From positions 1 to 35,336 of the forward strand of contig JAIOAS010000013.1 of the NCBI GenBank assembly GCA_019873725.1: a stretch of DNA of 35,336 nucleotides. Direction: 5' to 3'. This DNA is from Chloroflexota bacterium. Lineage in GTDB: Bacteria > Chloroflexota > Anaerolineae > B4-G1 > SLSP01. Below the pieces are notes generated by a model. The model was not told the DNA's origin. It made no database searches and saw nothing but the letters and a program-made list of their open reading frames with translations. The position numbers and the translations under genes were made by a program. Below, piece after piece: positions 24,037 to 31,985 of the stretch (its first letter is position 1; each line of letters opens with the position of its first letter).

Positions 24037-24921
24037 ATGAATACAGTCGCTATGGCTTACGAAGACTTAATTGCCCGGTTCGTGCGGTGGGCGCAGACCG
24101 AGGACAACATCCGTGCCGCGCTTGTCATCGGTTCGCGGGCGCGGACGGATCATCCAGCGGATGAATGGTCCGATCTCGACGTCATTATCCTGGCAAACGA
24201 TCCCGAACCCTATTGGGCGGCCGCCGATTGGCTGCCTCACATCGGCGTCCCCTGGCTGACCTTTATCGAGCCTTTACACGATGGACGCGGCTTCGAGCGG
24301 CGGGTGTTGTTCGAGGGGGGGCTGGATGTGGACTTCGTGCCTTCCCCTGTCGAGGTTTTTCGGCGGATGTTGGATACAGGGCTGCTGCCCGACGTCGCCG
24401 ATTTGCTTCACCGTGGCGTGCGTTTTTTGGTGGACAAGGAAGGCTTCGCCGCACGGCTTGCGGGTATTTCGGCAGCACGGCTCTCTTACCAACCGCCGAC
24501 GGAAGCTGAATTTCTGAACCTGGTGCATGACTTCTGGTATCACACCGTCTGGACGGCGAAAAAGCTGCGGCGGGGCGAACTATGGACCGCCAAGTTATGC
24601 TGCGATGGTTATCTCAAGCAGTTGCTCCGCCGGATGCTCGAATGGCATACCCGTGCGCGCCGGGGCGAGTCCACCGATACCTGGATGAACGGACGTTTTC
24701 TCGAAGAATGGGCCGATGCGCGCGCCGTCGCTGCTCTGCCGGCGATCTTCGCGCACTATGACGCGCCGGACGTGTGGCGCGCGCTTTTGGCGACGATGGA
24801 CTTGTTTCATTGGCTCGCGCTGGAGACCGCAGAAGCGCTTGCGTACATGTATCCTTCCATTGGCGAAATGCACGCCACTCAAACCGTAAGGAGTGTAACC
24901 GAACATGCGGTACAGCCCTGA
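24037..24921 (+). CDS. AadE-like aminoglycoside 6-adenylyltransferase family nucleotidyltransferase
   Basis: This 294-residue protein of the streptomycin adenylyltransferase family carries GSRART (32-37) and WSDLDV (44-49), where D46 and D48 are the expected Mg-binding pair. The basic helical half follows (DFWYHTVWTAKKLRRGELW, CDGYLKQLLRRMLEWHTR), with a typical C-terminal helix region. Known members transfer AMP to streptomycin, but chromosomal relatives often have no shown resistance role, so the substrate is uncertain. ATG 24037 is chosen over TTG 24034 because AGGAG (24023-24027) is well spaced for it. It has no obvious functional link to the sugar genes around it. Confidence 0.8.
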   Translation: MNTVAMAYEDLIARFVRWAQTEDNIRAALVIGSRARTDHPADEWSDLDVIILANDPEPYWAAADWLPHIGVPWLTFIEPLHDGRGFERRVLFEGGLDVDFVPSPVEVFRRMLDTGLLPDVADLLHRGVRFLVDKEGFAARLAGISAARLSYQPPTEAEFLNLVHDFWYHTVWTAKKLRRGELWTAKLCCDGYLKQLLRRMLEWHTRARRGESTDTWMNGRFLEEWADARAVAALPAIFAHYDAPDVWRALLATMDLFHWLALETAEALAYMYPSIGEMHATQTVRSVTEHAVQP

Positions 24922-24938
24922 TAATGATAATGGGCGTA

Positions 24939-24976
24939 GGACTATTCGACTAATGACTATCAGACAGACTATTTTT
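24939..24976 (+). promoter_or_regulatory. GACTA-repeat leader upstream of the SdpI-like gene
   Basis: GACTA units at 2- to 4-base spacing (gGACTAttcGACTAatGACTA, then tcaGACaGACTA) are followed by TTTTT and then GAGGAGAGGAGG. It is one of the clearest members of the leader family. Confidence 0.65.
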
Positions 24977-24996
24977 AGAGGAGAGGAGGTTGTTCG

Positions 24997-25347
24997 ATGA
25001 ATGAAGAAGTGCCTGTAGGATTTATGCTATTTTTCGTCTGCGCCGGATTGTTACTGGTGGGACTGTCCATTCCGCTATTGCTTCGGCGGATCAAACCCAA
25101 TTACTGGTATGGCTTTCGCGTGCGCAAAACTCTCAGCGATGAGCGCATTTGGTATGAGAGCAACGCGTATGCGGCGAAATGGCTGCTGGCCTTAGGTCTC
25201 CTGCATACCGTTGTCTCGCTTGCGCTCTACTTTATCCCCGCTTTCCGTGCGAATCTCAATGCTTATGCCATTACCTGCGGGATCGTTTTTATGCTTGCCT
25301 TCTCTCTTGTTATCATCATGAGCTTTCGCCATTTGCGCAGACTGTAA
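24997..25347 (+). CDS. SdpI-like family integral membrane protein
   Basis: This 116-residue protein starts at ATG 24997 behind GAGGAGG. It has three predicted membrane helices: FMLFFVCAGLLLVGLSIPLLL (about 9-29), WLLALGLLHTVVSLALYFI (about 62-80) and AYAITCGIVFMLAFSLVII (about 88-106). Between helices 1 and 2 lies IKPNYWYGFRVRKTLSDE, the hallmark of the SdpI/YhfL family; SdpI itself is the immunity protein against the SDP toxin of Bacillus. Most family members have no proven partner toxin, and none is seen next to this gene. An immunity or envelope stress role is possible. Confidence 0.8.
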   Translation: MNEEVPVGFMLFFVCAGLLLVGLSIPLLLRRIKPNYWYGFRVRKTLSDERIWYESNAYAAKWLLALGLLHTVVSLALYFIPAFRANLNAYAITCGIVFMLAFSLVIIMSFRHLRRL

Positions 25348-25370
25348 CGGCTTGCGTATCCTTTTTGAAT

Positions 25371-25530
25371 TGTAGGGCGAGTTGCCAACTCGCCCTACAG
25401 GATTGAGGAGACACCGGCGTTAACGCTCTCCATGCAGCACGAAAATGGCGTTGCGGTTGGGGCGAGTTGCCAACTCGCTCTACGAGATTGCGGAGACGCT
25501 GGCGTTAACGCCCTCCATACAGCACGAAAA
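25371..25530 (+). repeat. Two tandem 85-base repeats with a GGGCGAGTTG palindrome
   Basis: Two copies with an 85-base period (25375 and 25460 starts) share most positions. Each has the palindrome GGGCGAGTTG-C-CAACTCGCCC (second copy ends CTC instead of CCC), a GGCGTTAACGC core and CAGCACGAAAATGGCGTT. In the first copy the palindrome extends to a perfect 14-bp stem (25371-25399, TGTAGGG to CCCTACA). It resembles a dispersed REP/MITE-like element. No coding potential. Confidence 0.75.
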
Positions 25531-25538
25531 TGGCGTTC

Positions 25539-25580
25539 CGACTATGCGACTACCGGACTAACGACTATGCGACTATTTTT
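25539..25580 (+). promoter_or_regulatory. GACTA-repeat leader upstream of the URO-D-like gene
   Basis: Five GACTA units spaced by 2-3 bases (GACTAtgcGACTAccgGACTA, then acGACTAtgcGACTA) end in TTTTT and are followed by GGAGGAGG. This is the most regular member of the leader family. Confidence 0.7.
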
Positions 25581-25594
25581 GGAGGAGGTATAGG

Positions 25595-26872
25595 ATGTTG
25601 ACATCACGAGAACGAGTCACCCTGGCGTTCAATCACCAGGAGCCTGACCGCGTCCCGCTGGATTTGGGCGGCAGCGCGGTGACCGGCATGCATGTCAGCG
25701 TCGTCTACAAGCTGCGACAGGCATTGCGCCTCGACGCGCCCGGCACGCCGGTAAAAGTCGTGGAGCCATACCAAATGCTGGGTGAGATCGCGCCTGACCT
25801 GATCGCCGCCCTGGGCGTGGATGTCGTCCCACTTGGCGCGCCCACGACGATGTTCGGCTTTAAGAATGAGGGCTGGAAACCCTGGACGACGTTCGATGGC
25901 ACGCCGGTGCTTGTCCCTGAGGGCTTCAACACCACACCCGAACCCAATGGCGACCTGTTGATGTACCCCGAAGGCGACACGTCCGCGCCGCCGAGCGGGC
26001 GGATGCCGGCCGGCGGCTGGTACTTCGATGCTATCGTCCGCCAACCGCCCATCGACGAGGCGAATCTCAACGTCGAAGACAACCTGGAGGAGTTCACGCC
26101 CATTTCCGACGAAGTTTTAGCGCACTTCCAACGCGAGGCCGACCGTCTCTACACCCAGACCGACAAAGCCATCTTCGCTAATTTCGGCGGGACGGCCTTC
26201 GGTGACATCGCGCTCGTCCCCGCAACGCAGCTCAAGCACCCCAAAGGCATCCGCGACATCGAAGAGTGGTATGTCAGCACGGTGACCCGGCGGGATTACG
26301 TTCGGGCTATCTTCGAACGGCAGTGTGAAATTGCGTTGGCGAACCTGGAAAAGCTGTACGCCGTCGTGGGCGACCGCGTGGCCGTGGTAATGGTCACAGG
26401 GACGGATTTCGGCGCGCAAACCGGGCCGTTTATCTCCCCGAAAGCATACCGTTCGCTGTATCAACCGTTCCACATCCGCGTCAACACGTGGATTCACACG
26501 CATACGTCGTGGAAGACATTCATCCACTCGTGCGGCTCCGTCTACGCGCTCATCCCCGATTTCATCGACGCCGGCTTTGACATCTTGAATCCCGTGCAGT
26601 GCTCGGCGGCACACATGGACCCCCTCACGCTCAAGCAGTCGTTTGGCGACCGCATCACCTTCTGGGGTGGGGGCGTGGACACGCAGAAGACGTTGCCCTT
26701 CGGCACGCCTGACGACGTGCGCCGCGAAGTCTGTGAGCGGCTGCGCATTTTTGCGCCGGGCGGCGGCTTCGTCTTCAACACCACGCACAATGTCCAGCCG
26801 CTATCGCCGGTGGACAACGTCTTGGCACTCTACGAAACTGTGCGAGAATATGGGCAGTATCCAATCCTTTGA
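25595..26872 (+). CDS. Uroporphyrinogen decarboxylase (URO-D) superfamily protein, methyltransferase-like
   Basis: This 425-residue TIM-barrel protein of the URO-D superfamily begins MLTSRERVTLAFNHQEPDRVPLDLGG, the start typical of the MtaA/CmuA-like branch rather than true HemE. It has TGTDFGAQTGPFISP, then YRSLYQPFHIRVNTWIH and FIHSCGSVYALIPDFIDAG, where the HSCG Cys/His are candidate zinc ligands. HemE acts on porphyrins, whereas this branch moves methyl groups to or from corrinoid proteins, often from sugar- or aromatic-derived methyl ethers. No corrinoid protein gene is visible in the window, so the partner is unknown. It is preceded by a GACTA leader and GGAGGAGG, start ATG 25595. Confidence 0.8.
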   Translation: MLTSRERVTLAFNHQEPDRVPLDLGGSAVTGMHVSVVYKLRQALRLDAPGTPVKVVEPYQMLGEIAPDLIAALGVDVVPLGAPTTMFGFKNEGWKPWTTFDGTPVLVPEGFNTTPEPNGDLLMYPEGDTSAPPSGRMPAGGWYFDAIVRQPPIDEANLNVEDNLEEFTPISDEVLAHFQREADRLYTQTDKAIFANFGGTAFGDIALVPATQLKHPKGIRDIEEWYVSTVTRRDYVRAIFERQCEIALANLEKLYAVVGDRVAVVMVTGTDFGAQTGPFISPKAYRSLYQPFHIRVNTWIHTHTSWKTFIHSCGSVYALIPDFIDAGFDILNPVQCSAAHMDPLTLKQSFGDRITFWGGGVDTQKTLPFGTPDDVRREVCERLRIFAPGGGFVFNTTHNVQPLSPVDNVLALYETVREYGQYPIL

Positions 26873-26898
26873 AACGACCATCAAACAGGTGGCTATTG

Positions 26899-26932
26899 AT
26901 GACTACCAGACTCAGAACGACCAGACTGATTG
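26899..26932 (+). promoter_or_regulatory. GACTA-repeat leader upstream of the DUF5680-like gene
   Basis: A degenerate run (gatGACTAccaGACTcag, then GACcaGACTGattg) precedes GAGAGGAGG. It is a weaker member of the leader family. Confidence 0.55.
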
Positions 26933-26945
26933 AGAGGAGGTATTG

Positions 26946-27461
26946 ATGACAGGCTCAAGCTTTCCCGTCAACCGTGAGTTTTTCGTCACCTTTTTGATCG
27001 CTGCGAAACAACATACTTATGCCGCGCAGGGCGGTGCAGATGCGGTGGTAGCGTCATTGCTGCCCGGCTCGCGTCAACTGGAATACCACGCCGGGCAACT
27101 CTCGTATCGCGATGTCTACTTCGGCAACGAGTATTTTGCCGGACAAGAGGTCGTCTACTATGACGCAGCGCCCGTTTGGTCGATGGTGTATGCCGGCGGC
27201 GAACTGAAAAATATACCGCGCAGCATTCGTTCAGCGATGAAAACGAGCCAGTTGTACGCTTTCTTGCAGGCCGCGTTATTGCAGGCGCCGCTGGAACATC
27301 CTTATCGCGGTCCGGCCCTGTGGCAGGCAGCCGATTTCACCTACAACAACGAGATCCACGGAGACCTGGAACGCTTTTGGGGCATAGAAGCCATCAGCTA
27401 CCAGGATGTGGCGGTTTATCAGTTACATTATAGTGGGGGGGTGTTGCGGTATAGTGGGTGA
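26946..27461 (+). CDS. DUF5680 domain-containing protein
   Basis: This 171-residue cytoplasmic protein starts at ATG 26946 behind GAGAGGAGG (a TTG three bases upstream is less likely). It has FLIAAKQHTYA, then SRQLEYHAGQLSYRDVYFG, EYFAGQEVVYYDAAPVWSMVYAGG and YRGPALWQAADFTYNNEI. These fit the DUF5680 family, a small single-domain group of unknown function sometimes fused to HTH domains. It lies 73 bases after the URO-D-like gene and converges with the minus-strand nuclease-like gene that follows 41 bases later. Confidence 0.75.
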   Translation: MTGSSFPVNREFFVTFLIAAKQHTYAAQGGADAVVASLLPGSRQLEYHAGQLSYRDVYFGNEYFAGQEVVYYDAAPVWSMVYAGGELKNIPRSIRSAMKTSQLYAFLQAALLQAPLEHPYRGPALWQAADFTYNNEIHGDLERFWGIEAISYQDVAVYQLHYSGGVLRYSG

Positions 27462-27502
27462 TAAAGTGAGTTTCTATAGGGTGGGGGATTTCGAGGGTAG
27501 AG

Positions 27503-28108
27503 CTACCACGGTTTCTTATGCAGTTCTCGAAGGCGTGTTACACAGCGGTTGAGGCTGAGTGCGCTTTGCGCCGCCGCATCAATGTTCCAACATTGAAACA
27601 CGAACTCTTCGAGTGCAGCGTTATAGCCAGGCCCTACAGTTGCCGAGACATCAGGTTGCGGTAGAAGAGCGTGGCGCAGTGCTCTTCTTGGTGAACGACG
27701 TGCGAGATTGATCAACTCCTGTTTGGGGTTGTCCAGATTCTCAGGGCTTCTTGGGATAGAGTTCTCTGATATACCAAGAAAGTGCGCTATGCTTTGACGG
27801 TCAGCCAAAAGCCAGCTTTCTATTTCACGCACTACTGCACGTAACAGCAATTTAGGGCTCCGTTTGGGTAACCATACCGCCGGAACCTCCGGCGGACATT
27901 GCAATCCTGTATCCATAAAGTCTACCAGTACTAGAATCGGATTGCCGTACTGGGCAAGTACATTGAAGCCGGTTATTTTGTCACGCAAATATGTCCAGCC
28001 CCGTTTGCCATACGCTGTGCCGAATTGATGCTGGCAATGGTTAATTAAAATTAACCGTGCGGCGACAGCTTCGTCCAGGTTTCCCTCGATTAGTGCATCT
28101 ACAATCAT
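27503..28108 (-). CDS. TOPRIM/DUF4276-like putative nuclease partner of an ATPase
   Basis: This 201-residue minus-strand protein begins MIVDALIEGNLDEAVAARLI, where E8 after a strand is the expected first TOPRIM acid, and has ILVLVDFMD with D63 and D66 as the second acidic pair. Small alpha/beta proteins of this kind (DUF4276-like) are commonly encoded after OLD-type ATPases. Its ATG (28106-28108) overlaps the stop of the ATPase (ATGA), so the two are translated together and probably form a complex. The pair resembles PARIS (ATPase AriA plus TOPRIM protein AriB) in logic, though the nuclease families are not the same. Target and trigger are unknown. Confidence 0.7.
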   Translation of the reverse strand: MIVDALIEGNLDEAVAARLILINHCQHQFGTAYGKRGWTYLRDKITGFNVLAQYGNPILVLVDFMDTGLQCPPEVPAVWLPKRSPKLLLRAVVREIESWLLADRQSIAHFLGISENSIPRSPENLDNPKQELINLARRSPRRALRHALLPQPDVSATVGPGYNAALEEFVFQCWNIDAAAQSALSLNRCVTRLRELHKKPW

Positions 28109-29241
28109 AGTTCGAATTCGAGGGCTAATTGACGAATGTTTTCCGGGGCTGTCCGCGGCATCAACACATCGGCTGCCGTTAGTCCACTTGCCATGGCTTG
28201 CCGGTCGGCTTCATCAGGTGGAAGCAGCAGAGTTCCATCAGGGCTGGGTTCCAGCCGCAACACTTCTTCAGGCCCAATCCCCTCATCTTGGAGTATTTCT
28301 TCTGAGTGTGTTGAGATGATGAGTTGGCGTGGTTCTTTGCGACTGCGGTTGATGCGATAGAATATGGTCGGCAGACGACGCACAACCTCCGGATGTAGTG
28401 ATAGTTCTGGCTCTTCTAGCATAAGCGGTCCAGATCCTTCATATATTGTCCACAGTAGACCAAATAAGCGCAGCGTACCATCGGAGAACTGGTTTTCGCT
28501 CTGTCTGGCATCGTGTGGACGCCAATGGGAGTAGCGTCCGATGAGATGTGGTACCCCAGAACTATCCAAGACAGCTTCTAACTCGGTCAATTGGGGTACT
28601 GCGCTCTGTAGCGCCCGGGTGATTTTCTTTAGACGCGCATCACGTGTTTTAGGTGTGGTCTTCCATAGGCGCAACAGAAAATCTCGACCGTAAGGGTCGT
28701 TTTGTACTGGCAACGGAGAGAATCCGCGTGGGTCACGCACCACTTGAGGCAACAGGTGTTGGTAAGAGATCGACTTGAAAAAATCGGCTACGATACGGAA
28801 TTGACGATTCTCGGATACTTGTTCCAGTGCTGTCTGGGTTAAGCGTAGTTGATCTTGTTTGTCCTCTTCGTTGGGACGCTGCAACAATCTCTCGGTTTGT
28901 TTGTAAACGATTTCTTCGCGCACTATTGGCCGTTGAACATTGTCTTGGTTCAGTGACAAGCGATAACGCCATTCATCATGTTCATTTTCAGCTAACGTGA
29001 CCTCGATGTCAATATTACTGTAGCGCGTTGCCGCCAAACAGCGGATAGCGGAAATACCTCCACGAGTATTTACGGCTTTTTCTAATCCGTCATTGGCTAT
29101 ATCGCGCAAAAAGCGTAAGACGTCAAGCAGATTGGATTTTCCTGAAGCATTTGGGCCTATCAAGAACATCCGTAACCCCAAATCTGCTTCAATGTCTTTG
29201 AAGTTTTTCCAATTTCTGAGTTTGATATGACTGAAGTGCAT
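28105..29241 (-). CDS. OLD/RecF-like AAA ATPase of a two-gene ATPase-nuclease system
   Basis: This 378-residue protein on the minus strand has an N-terminal FSHIKLRNWKNFKD (OLD/RecF-type start), Walker A GPNASGKS at 29-36, Walker B LMLEEPELSLHP (E276, E277), and an H-loop STHSEE (H312). This is the AAA_21/SMC-like ABC-type ATPase fold without a long coiled coil. ATG at 29241 with GGAGA just upstream is chosen; the extra 31 residues upstream cover the promoter and do not look conserved. It overlaps the TOPRIM-like gene by four bases. By analogy with OLD and PARIS systems it should sense a phage protein or DNA end and activate the partner, but that is inference. Confidence 0.82.
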   Translation of the reverse strand: MHFSHIKLRNWKNFKDIEADLGLRMFLIGPNASGKSNLLDVLRFLRDIANDGLEKAVNTRGGISAIRCLAATRYSNIDIEVTLAENEHDEWRYRLSLNQDNVQRPIVREEIVYKQTERLLQRPNEEDKQDQLRLTQTALEQVSENRQFRIVADFFKSISYQHLLPQVVRDPRGFSPLPVQNDPYGRDFLLRLWKTTPKTRDARLKKITRALQSAVPQLTELEAVLDSSGVPHLIGRYSHWRPHDARQSENQFSDGTLRLFGLLWTIYEGSGPLMLEEPELSLHPEVVRRLPTIFYRINRSRKEPRQLIISTHSEEILQDEGIGPEEVLRLEPSPDGTLLLPPDEADRQAMASGLTAADVLMPRTAPENIRQLALEFEL

Positions 29242-29312
29242 GTTGTCTCCTAATCCGCTTACAGACTTTCGAGGCGATTTGCCACCATACTCGTTACCCT
29301 GTTTTGACACTA

Positions 29313-29341
29313 ACGATAACTTATCTATTCTCAAATGTCAA
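29313..29341 (-). promoter_or_regulatory. Sigma-70-like promoter for the ATPase-nuclease pair
   Basis: Reading the minus strand, TTGACA (29341-29336) and TATCGT (29318-29313) are separated by exactly 17 bases. The -35 box is perfect and the -10 box has 4/6 matches. Transcription would start near 29306, about 65 bases before the chosen start codon. Confidence 0.65.
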
Positions 29342-29692
29342 GGGCATTTTTATGTTGCGTAAGGGCTTCATCATTATCTTGTCACAGTTCCGTTATTTCG
29401 CTTGAAGCAGATCGGCAAAGCCGCGTTTTGTAACCCATTTCAGCCCAAAACGGGCGACTGGCGTTCCTCTTGGAGCAAGAATGATAAGCCCCCTTATGTT
29501 GCATTGCAAAGCCTTGATTTGGCAGTAGAATTACAACTGATGGAATGTTGATCATATCTTTGAGGATGTAAGTTCATACAACCTGAGCTATGTTTTTTCG
29601 TATTAACGTAAGTTACAGTTTTGATGCTGGGGGACGTTTGACCCTGTCTGAGAGAGAACCATCAAAAGCTGTACAGCGTAACACTTATGAGC
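29342..29692. other. Intergenic region between divergent defence units
   Basis: About 350 bases without a convincing gene lie between the ATPase promoter and the vWA gene. They are more AT-rich than the flanks. I see no repeat or RNA structure here beyond a weak forward promoter candidate at 29504-29531. Confidence 0.5.
29504..29531 (+). promoter_or_regulatory. Weak promoter candidate for the vWA-PP2C operon
   Basis: TTGCAA (29504-29509) and TAGAAT (29526-29531) are spaced by 16 bases. The -10 box has 5/6 matches and the -35 box 4/6. The distance to the vWA start (about 175 bases) leaves a long leader, so other promoters are possible. Confidence 0.3.
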
Positions 29693-29707
29693 AAAGGAGG
29701 CTGAATG

Positions 29708-30514
29708 ATGAGTAAGAGACCCGGTGGTCAATTAGCGACCCGCCCGTTGCACTTTATCTGGATAGCGGATGCGTCAGGTTCGATGCGGGACGATGGGAAA
29801 ATCCAGGCCCTCAACATGGCGATTCGTGAGGCGATCCCCCATATGCAGAAGGTCGCTTCGGAAAATCCTAATGCGCAAGTTCTGGTGCGCGCCATCAAAT
29901 TCTCCAGCGGCGCGCAGTGGCACATTTCCCAGCCTACGCCGGTGGAGGATTTCAAGTGGGTGGATCTCAAAGCTGATGGCGTCACCGATATGGGCAAAGC
30001 CCTCTCGATGGTCGCCGACCAGCTCAAAATCCCCCCAATGACCGACCGTGCCCTGCCGCCGGTGCTGGTGCTGATCTCCGACGGCCAGCCGACCGACAGC
30101 TTCGAGAAGGGCTTGCAGAAGTTGATGGACGAGCCGTGGGGCAAGAAGGCTGTGCGCATCGCCATCGCCATCGGCAAGGACGCCGATCATGCCGTGCTGC
30201 AAAAGTTCATCGGTCATAATGAGATCAAGCCTTTGCAAGCCAATAACCCCGAGGCGCTGGTCAACTATATCAAGTGGGTGTCCACAGCGGTGCTGAAGTC
30301 GGCTTCGTCGCCGGCCAGCCAGGCTGCCGCGGCTACACCCGCGGGCGCGACCACGCCGCCGCCGATTCCCGTCGCTGCTCCATCCGCAACGCCTGGAGCT
30401 GCCGCCACGCCGGCAGCCCAACCGGTGACGGTGCCGGCAGCTTCGAATATCCCGATTCCTGCCGTACCCCCGCCCCTTGACGATTCGAATATCACCGCTG
30501 ACGACGTCTGGTAA
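29708..30514 (+). CDS. TerY-like von Willebrand A domain protein
   Basis: This 268-residue cytoplasmic vWA protein starts at ATG 29708 with AAAGGAGG ending 7 bases upstream (ATG 29705 is also possible). The MIDAS metal site is visible: DASGS at 21-25, the Thr of DGVTDMGKAL and LISDGQPTD. The vWA fold covers about residues 12-200 and is followed by an Ala/Pro-rich tail of about 65 residues. TerY-type vWA proteins are found with a PP2C phosphatase and a Ser/Thr kinase (the TerY-P triad), and the next gene here is indeed PP2C, 29 bases downstream. It may act as a scaffold or substrate for phospho-signalling in a stress or phage response. No tellurite-resistance genes are seen. Confidence 0.85.
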   Translation: MSKRPGGQLATRPLHFIWIADASGSMRDDGKIQALNMAIREAIPHMQKVASENPNAQVLVRAIKFSSGAQWHISQPTPVEDFKWVDLKADGVTDMGKALSMVADQLKIPPMTDRALPPVLVLISDGQPTDSFEKGLQKLMDEPWGKKAVRIAIAIGKDADHAVLQKFIGHNEIKPLQANNPEALVNYIKWVSTAVLKSASSPASQAAAATPAGATTPPPIPVAAPSATPGAAATPAAQPVTVPAASNIPIPAVPPPLDDSNITADDVW

Positions 30515-30543
30515 GCCGGCCCGATCAACCATAAGGAGCTACT

Positions 30544-31854
30544 ATGGGAAAAACACCGCAGTGGCCCGCCGGTGCCTGGCGCGTTGTCGGGCGGTCGGTT
30601 CAGGGAGCTTCGCATGCGCGTGGGGGCGTGCCCAACCAGGACGCGATCCAGTGGTTCCCTGAGTCCGGCGTAGGTCCGCCGCTGATCCTTTCTGTGTCCG
30701 ACGGGCATGGCAGCCCCCGCAACTTTCGCAGCGATGTGGGCGCGCAATTCGCCGTCGCAGAAGTGACGAATTTGATGCGCGAGTTGTTGTTGGCAGGACA
30801 GCCCGATCCGGCTAAGCTGTCGACGATCAAACGTACTGCGGAAGAACGTCTGCCGCGTGAGATCGTCCGACGCTGGCGCGCGGCTGTAGACCGGCATCTC
30901 GCGGACAACCCGATCACCGAAGCGGAGCTGGAGATGCTGGAGAAGCGGCGTGACCCCAAAGCACGGCGGGCCATCGAAAAGGACCCCCATATTGCCTACG
31001 GCGCAACGCTCTTGAGTGTGTTGATCACCTCCGGCTTTATCCTGTACCTGCAACTGGGCGATGGCGATATCCTGACCGTGGCGGACAACGGCGAGGTCAC
31101 GCGCCCGATGACCCGCGATCCCCGTCTTATGGCGAATGAAACGACGTCGTTGTGTATGGACGAAGCCTGGCGTGAGGTGCAAATCAAGTTCCAGGCGCTC
31201 TATGGCCCGCATCCGGCGTTGGTTTTGCTTTCCACCGACGGGTATGCCAATTCGTTCGTCAACGATGCTGCTTTCCTCAAGGTTGGTTCCGACATCCTGG
31301 ACATTCTGCGCACCGATGGCCTTGAGAGCGTGGAACAAAACCTCAGCGGTTGGTTGCAAGATGCCTCGGCAGCCGGGAGCGGCGACGACATCACGATGGG
31401 CATTGTGTTCCCGGAGGCTATTCTGTCTGTGCCCGCGCCTGCACCGGCCCCTGTCGTGCAGCCGCCGAAACCACGCCGTAGCCGTTCGCGGACGACGACA
31501 CCATCGAGGCCGGCTGTGGCGCCAAAGACCGCATCTCAACCACTCCCTGAGAAACCACAACCCTCCGCTTCATCCGCAGAAGCTGCGCCACCGCAGGAAC
31601 CCGTGTCTGCCGAAAAGGCGTCTCAGGATGCGGTCACGGACAAAGCACCGGCTCAAGATCGGCCCGCTGTGCCGTCTGTGGCGGCGACGCCTGCAGAACC
31701 TGTCGTGGAGAAGCCCGAATCTGTACTGACAGCATCAACGTCGGATGTCCGGCCTGCCGAGTCGCCGGCCAGGCCCAGGATTGAACTCATCAAGAATGAG
31801 GATCGCCCGCGCGAACCGAGTAAAAAGCTACCGGACATCTTTTACGATGACTGA
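30544..31854 (+). CDS. PP2C-family Ser/Thr protein phosphatase with disordered tail
   Basis: This 436-residue protein starts at ATG 30544 behind AAGGAG. The phosphatase domain (about 12-290) has NQDA (31-34), VSDGHGS (51-57), GATLL (153-157), GDGD (172-175), STDGYAN (230-236) and GDDITM (280-285). All the acidic metal-binding positions of PP2C are present, so it should be active. Residues 295-436 are a Pro/Ala/Ser-rich, presumably unstructured tail ending KKLPDIFYDD, possibly a docking peptide. It dephosphorylates Ser/Thr residues in the TerY-P context. The kinase that would oppose it is not in the window. Confidence 0.88.
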   Translation: MGKTPQWPAGAWRVVGRSVQGASHARGGVPNQDAIQWFPESGVGPPLILSVSDGHGSPRNFRSDVGAQFAVAEVTNLMRELLLAGQPDPAKLSTIKRTAEERLPREIVRRWRAAVDRHLADNPITEAELEMLEKRRDPKARRAIEKDPHIAYGATLLSVLITSGFILYLQLGDGDILTVADNGEVTRPMTRDPRLMANETTSLCMDEAWREVQIKFQALYGPHPALVLLSTDGYANSFVNDAAFLKVGSDILDILRTDGLESVEQNLSGWLQDASAAGSGDDITMGIVFPEAILSVPAPAPAPVVQPPKPRRSRSRTTTPSRPAVAPKTASQPLPEKPQPSASSAEAAPPQEPVSAEKASQDAVTDKAPAQDRPAVPSVAATPAEPVVEKPESVLTASTSDVRPAESPARPRIELIKNEDRPREPSKKLPDIFYDD

Positions 31855-31950
31855 GGGGCCTGGTGCCCCTACCGTGCGTTGCCTGCTGGGTTGCGTGCTG
31901 TACATTGCGTGAACGTCGCTCACGTAGGATGCAGCACGCAACCTGTTTTA
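31854..31950 (+). terminator. Two hairpins after the PP2C gene
   Basis: A small hairpin AGGGGC-ctggt-GCCCCT (31854-31870) is followed by a large one. GGTTGCGTGCTG (31889-31900) pairs perfectly with CAGCACGCAACC (31932-31943) around an inner CGTGA/TCACG stem, and TGTTTTA follows. The large hairpin is a good terminator candidate, although its length and nested arms also resemble a dispersed palindromic element. Confidence 0.6.
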
Positions 31951-31985
31951 TGCGAATCGCGCACTATAATGAATATTTTCATCAT

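Noticed and set aside
29242-29334. 31-residue N-terminal extension of the OLD-like ATPase
   Set aside because: It overlaps the predicted -10 element and lacks family features; ATG 29241 has a Shine-Dalgarno and the typical FSHIKLRNW start.
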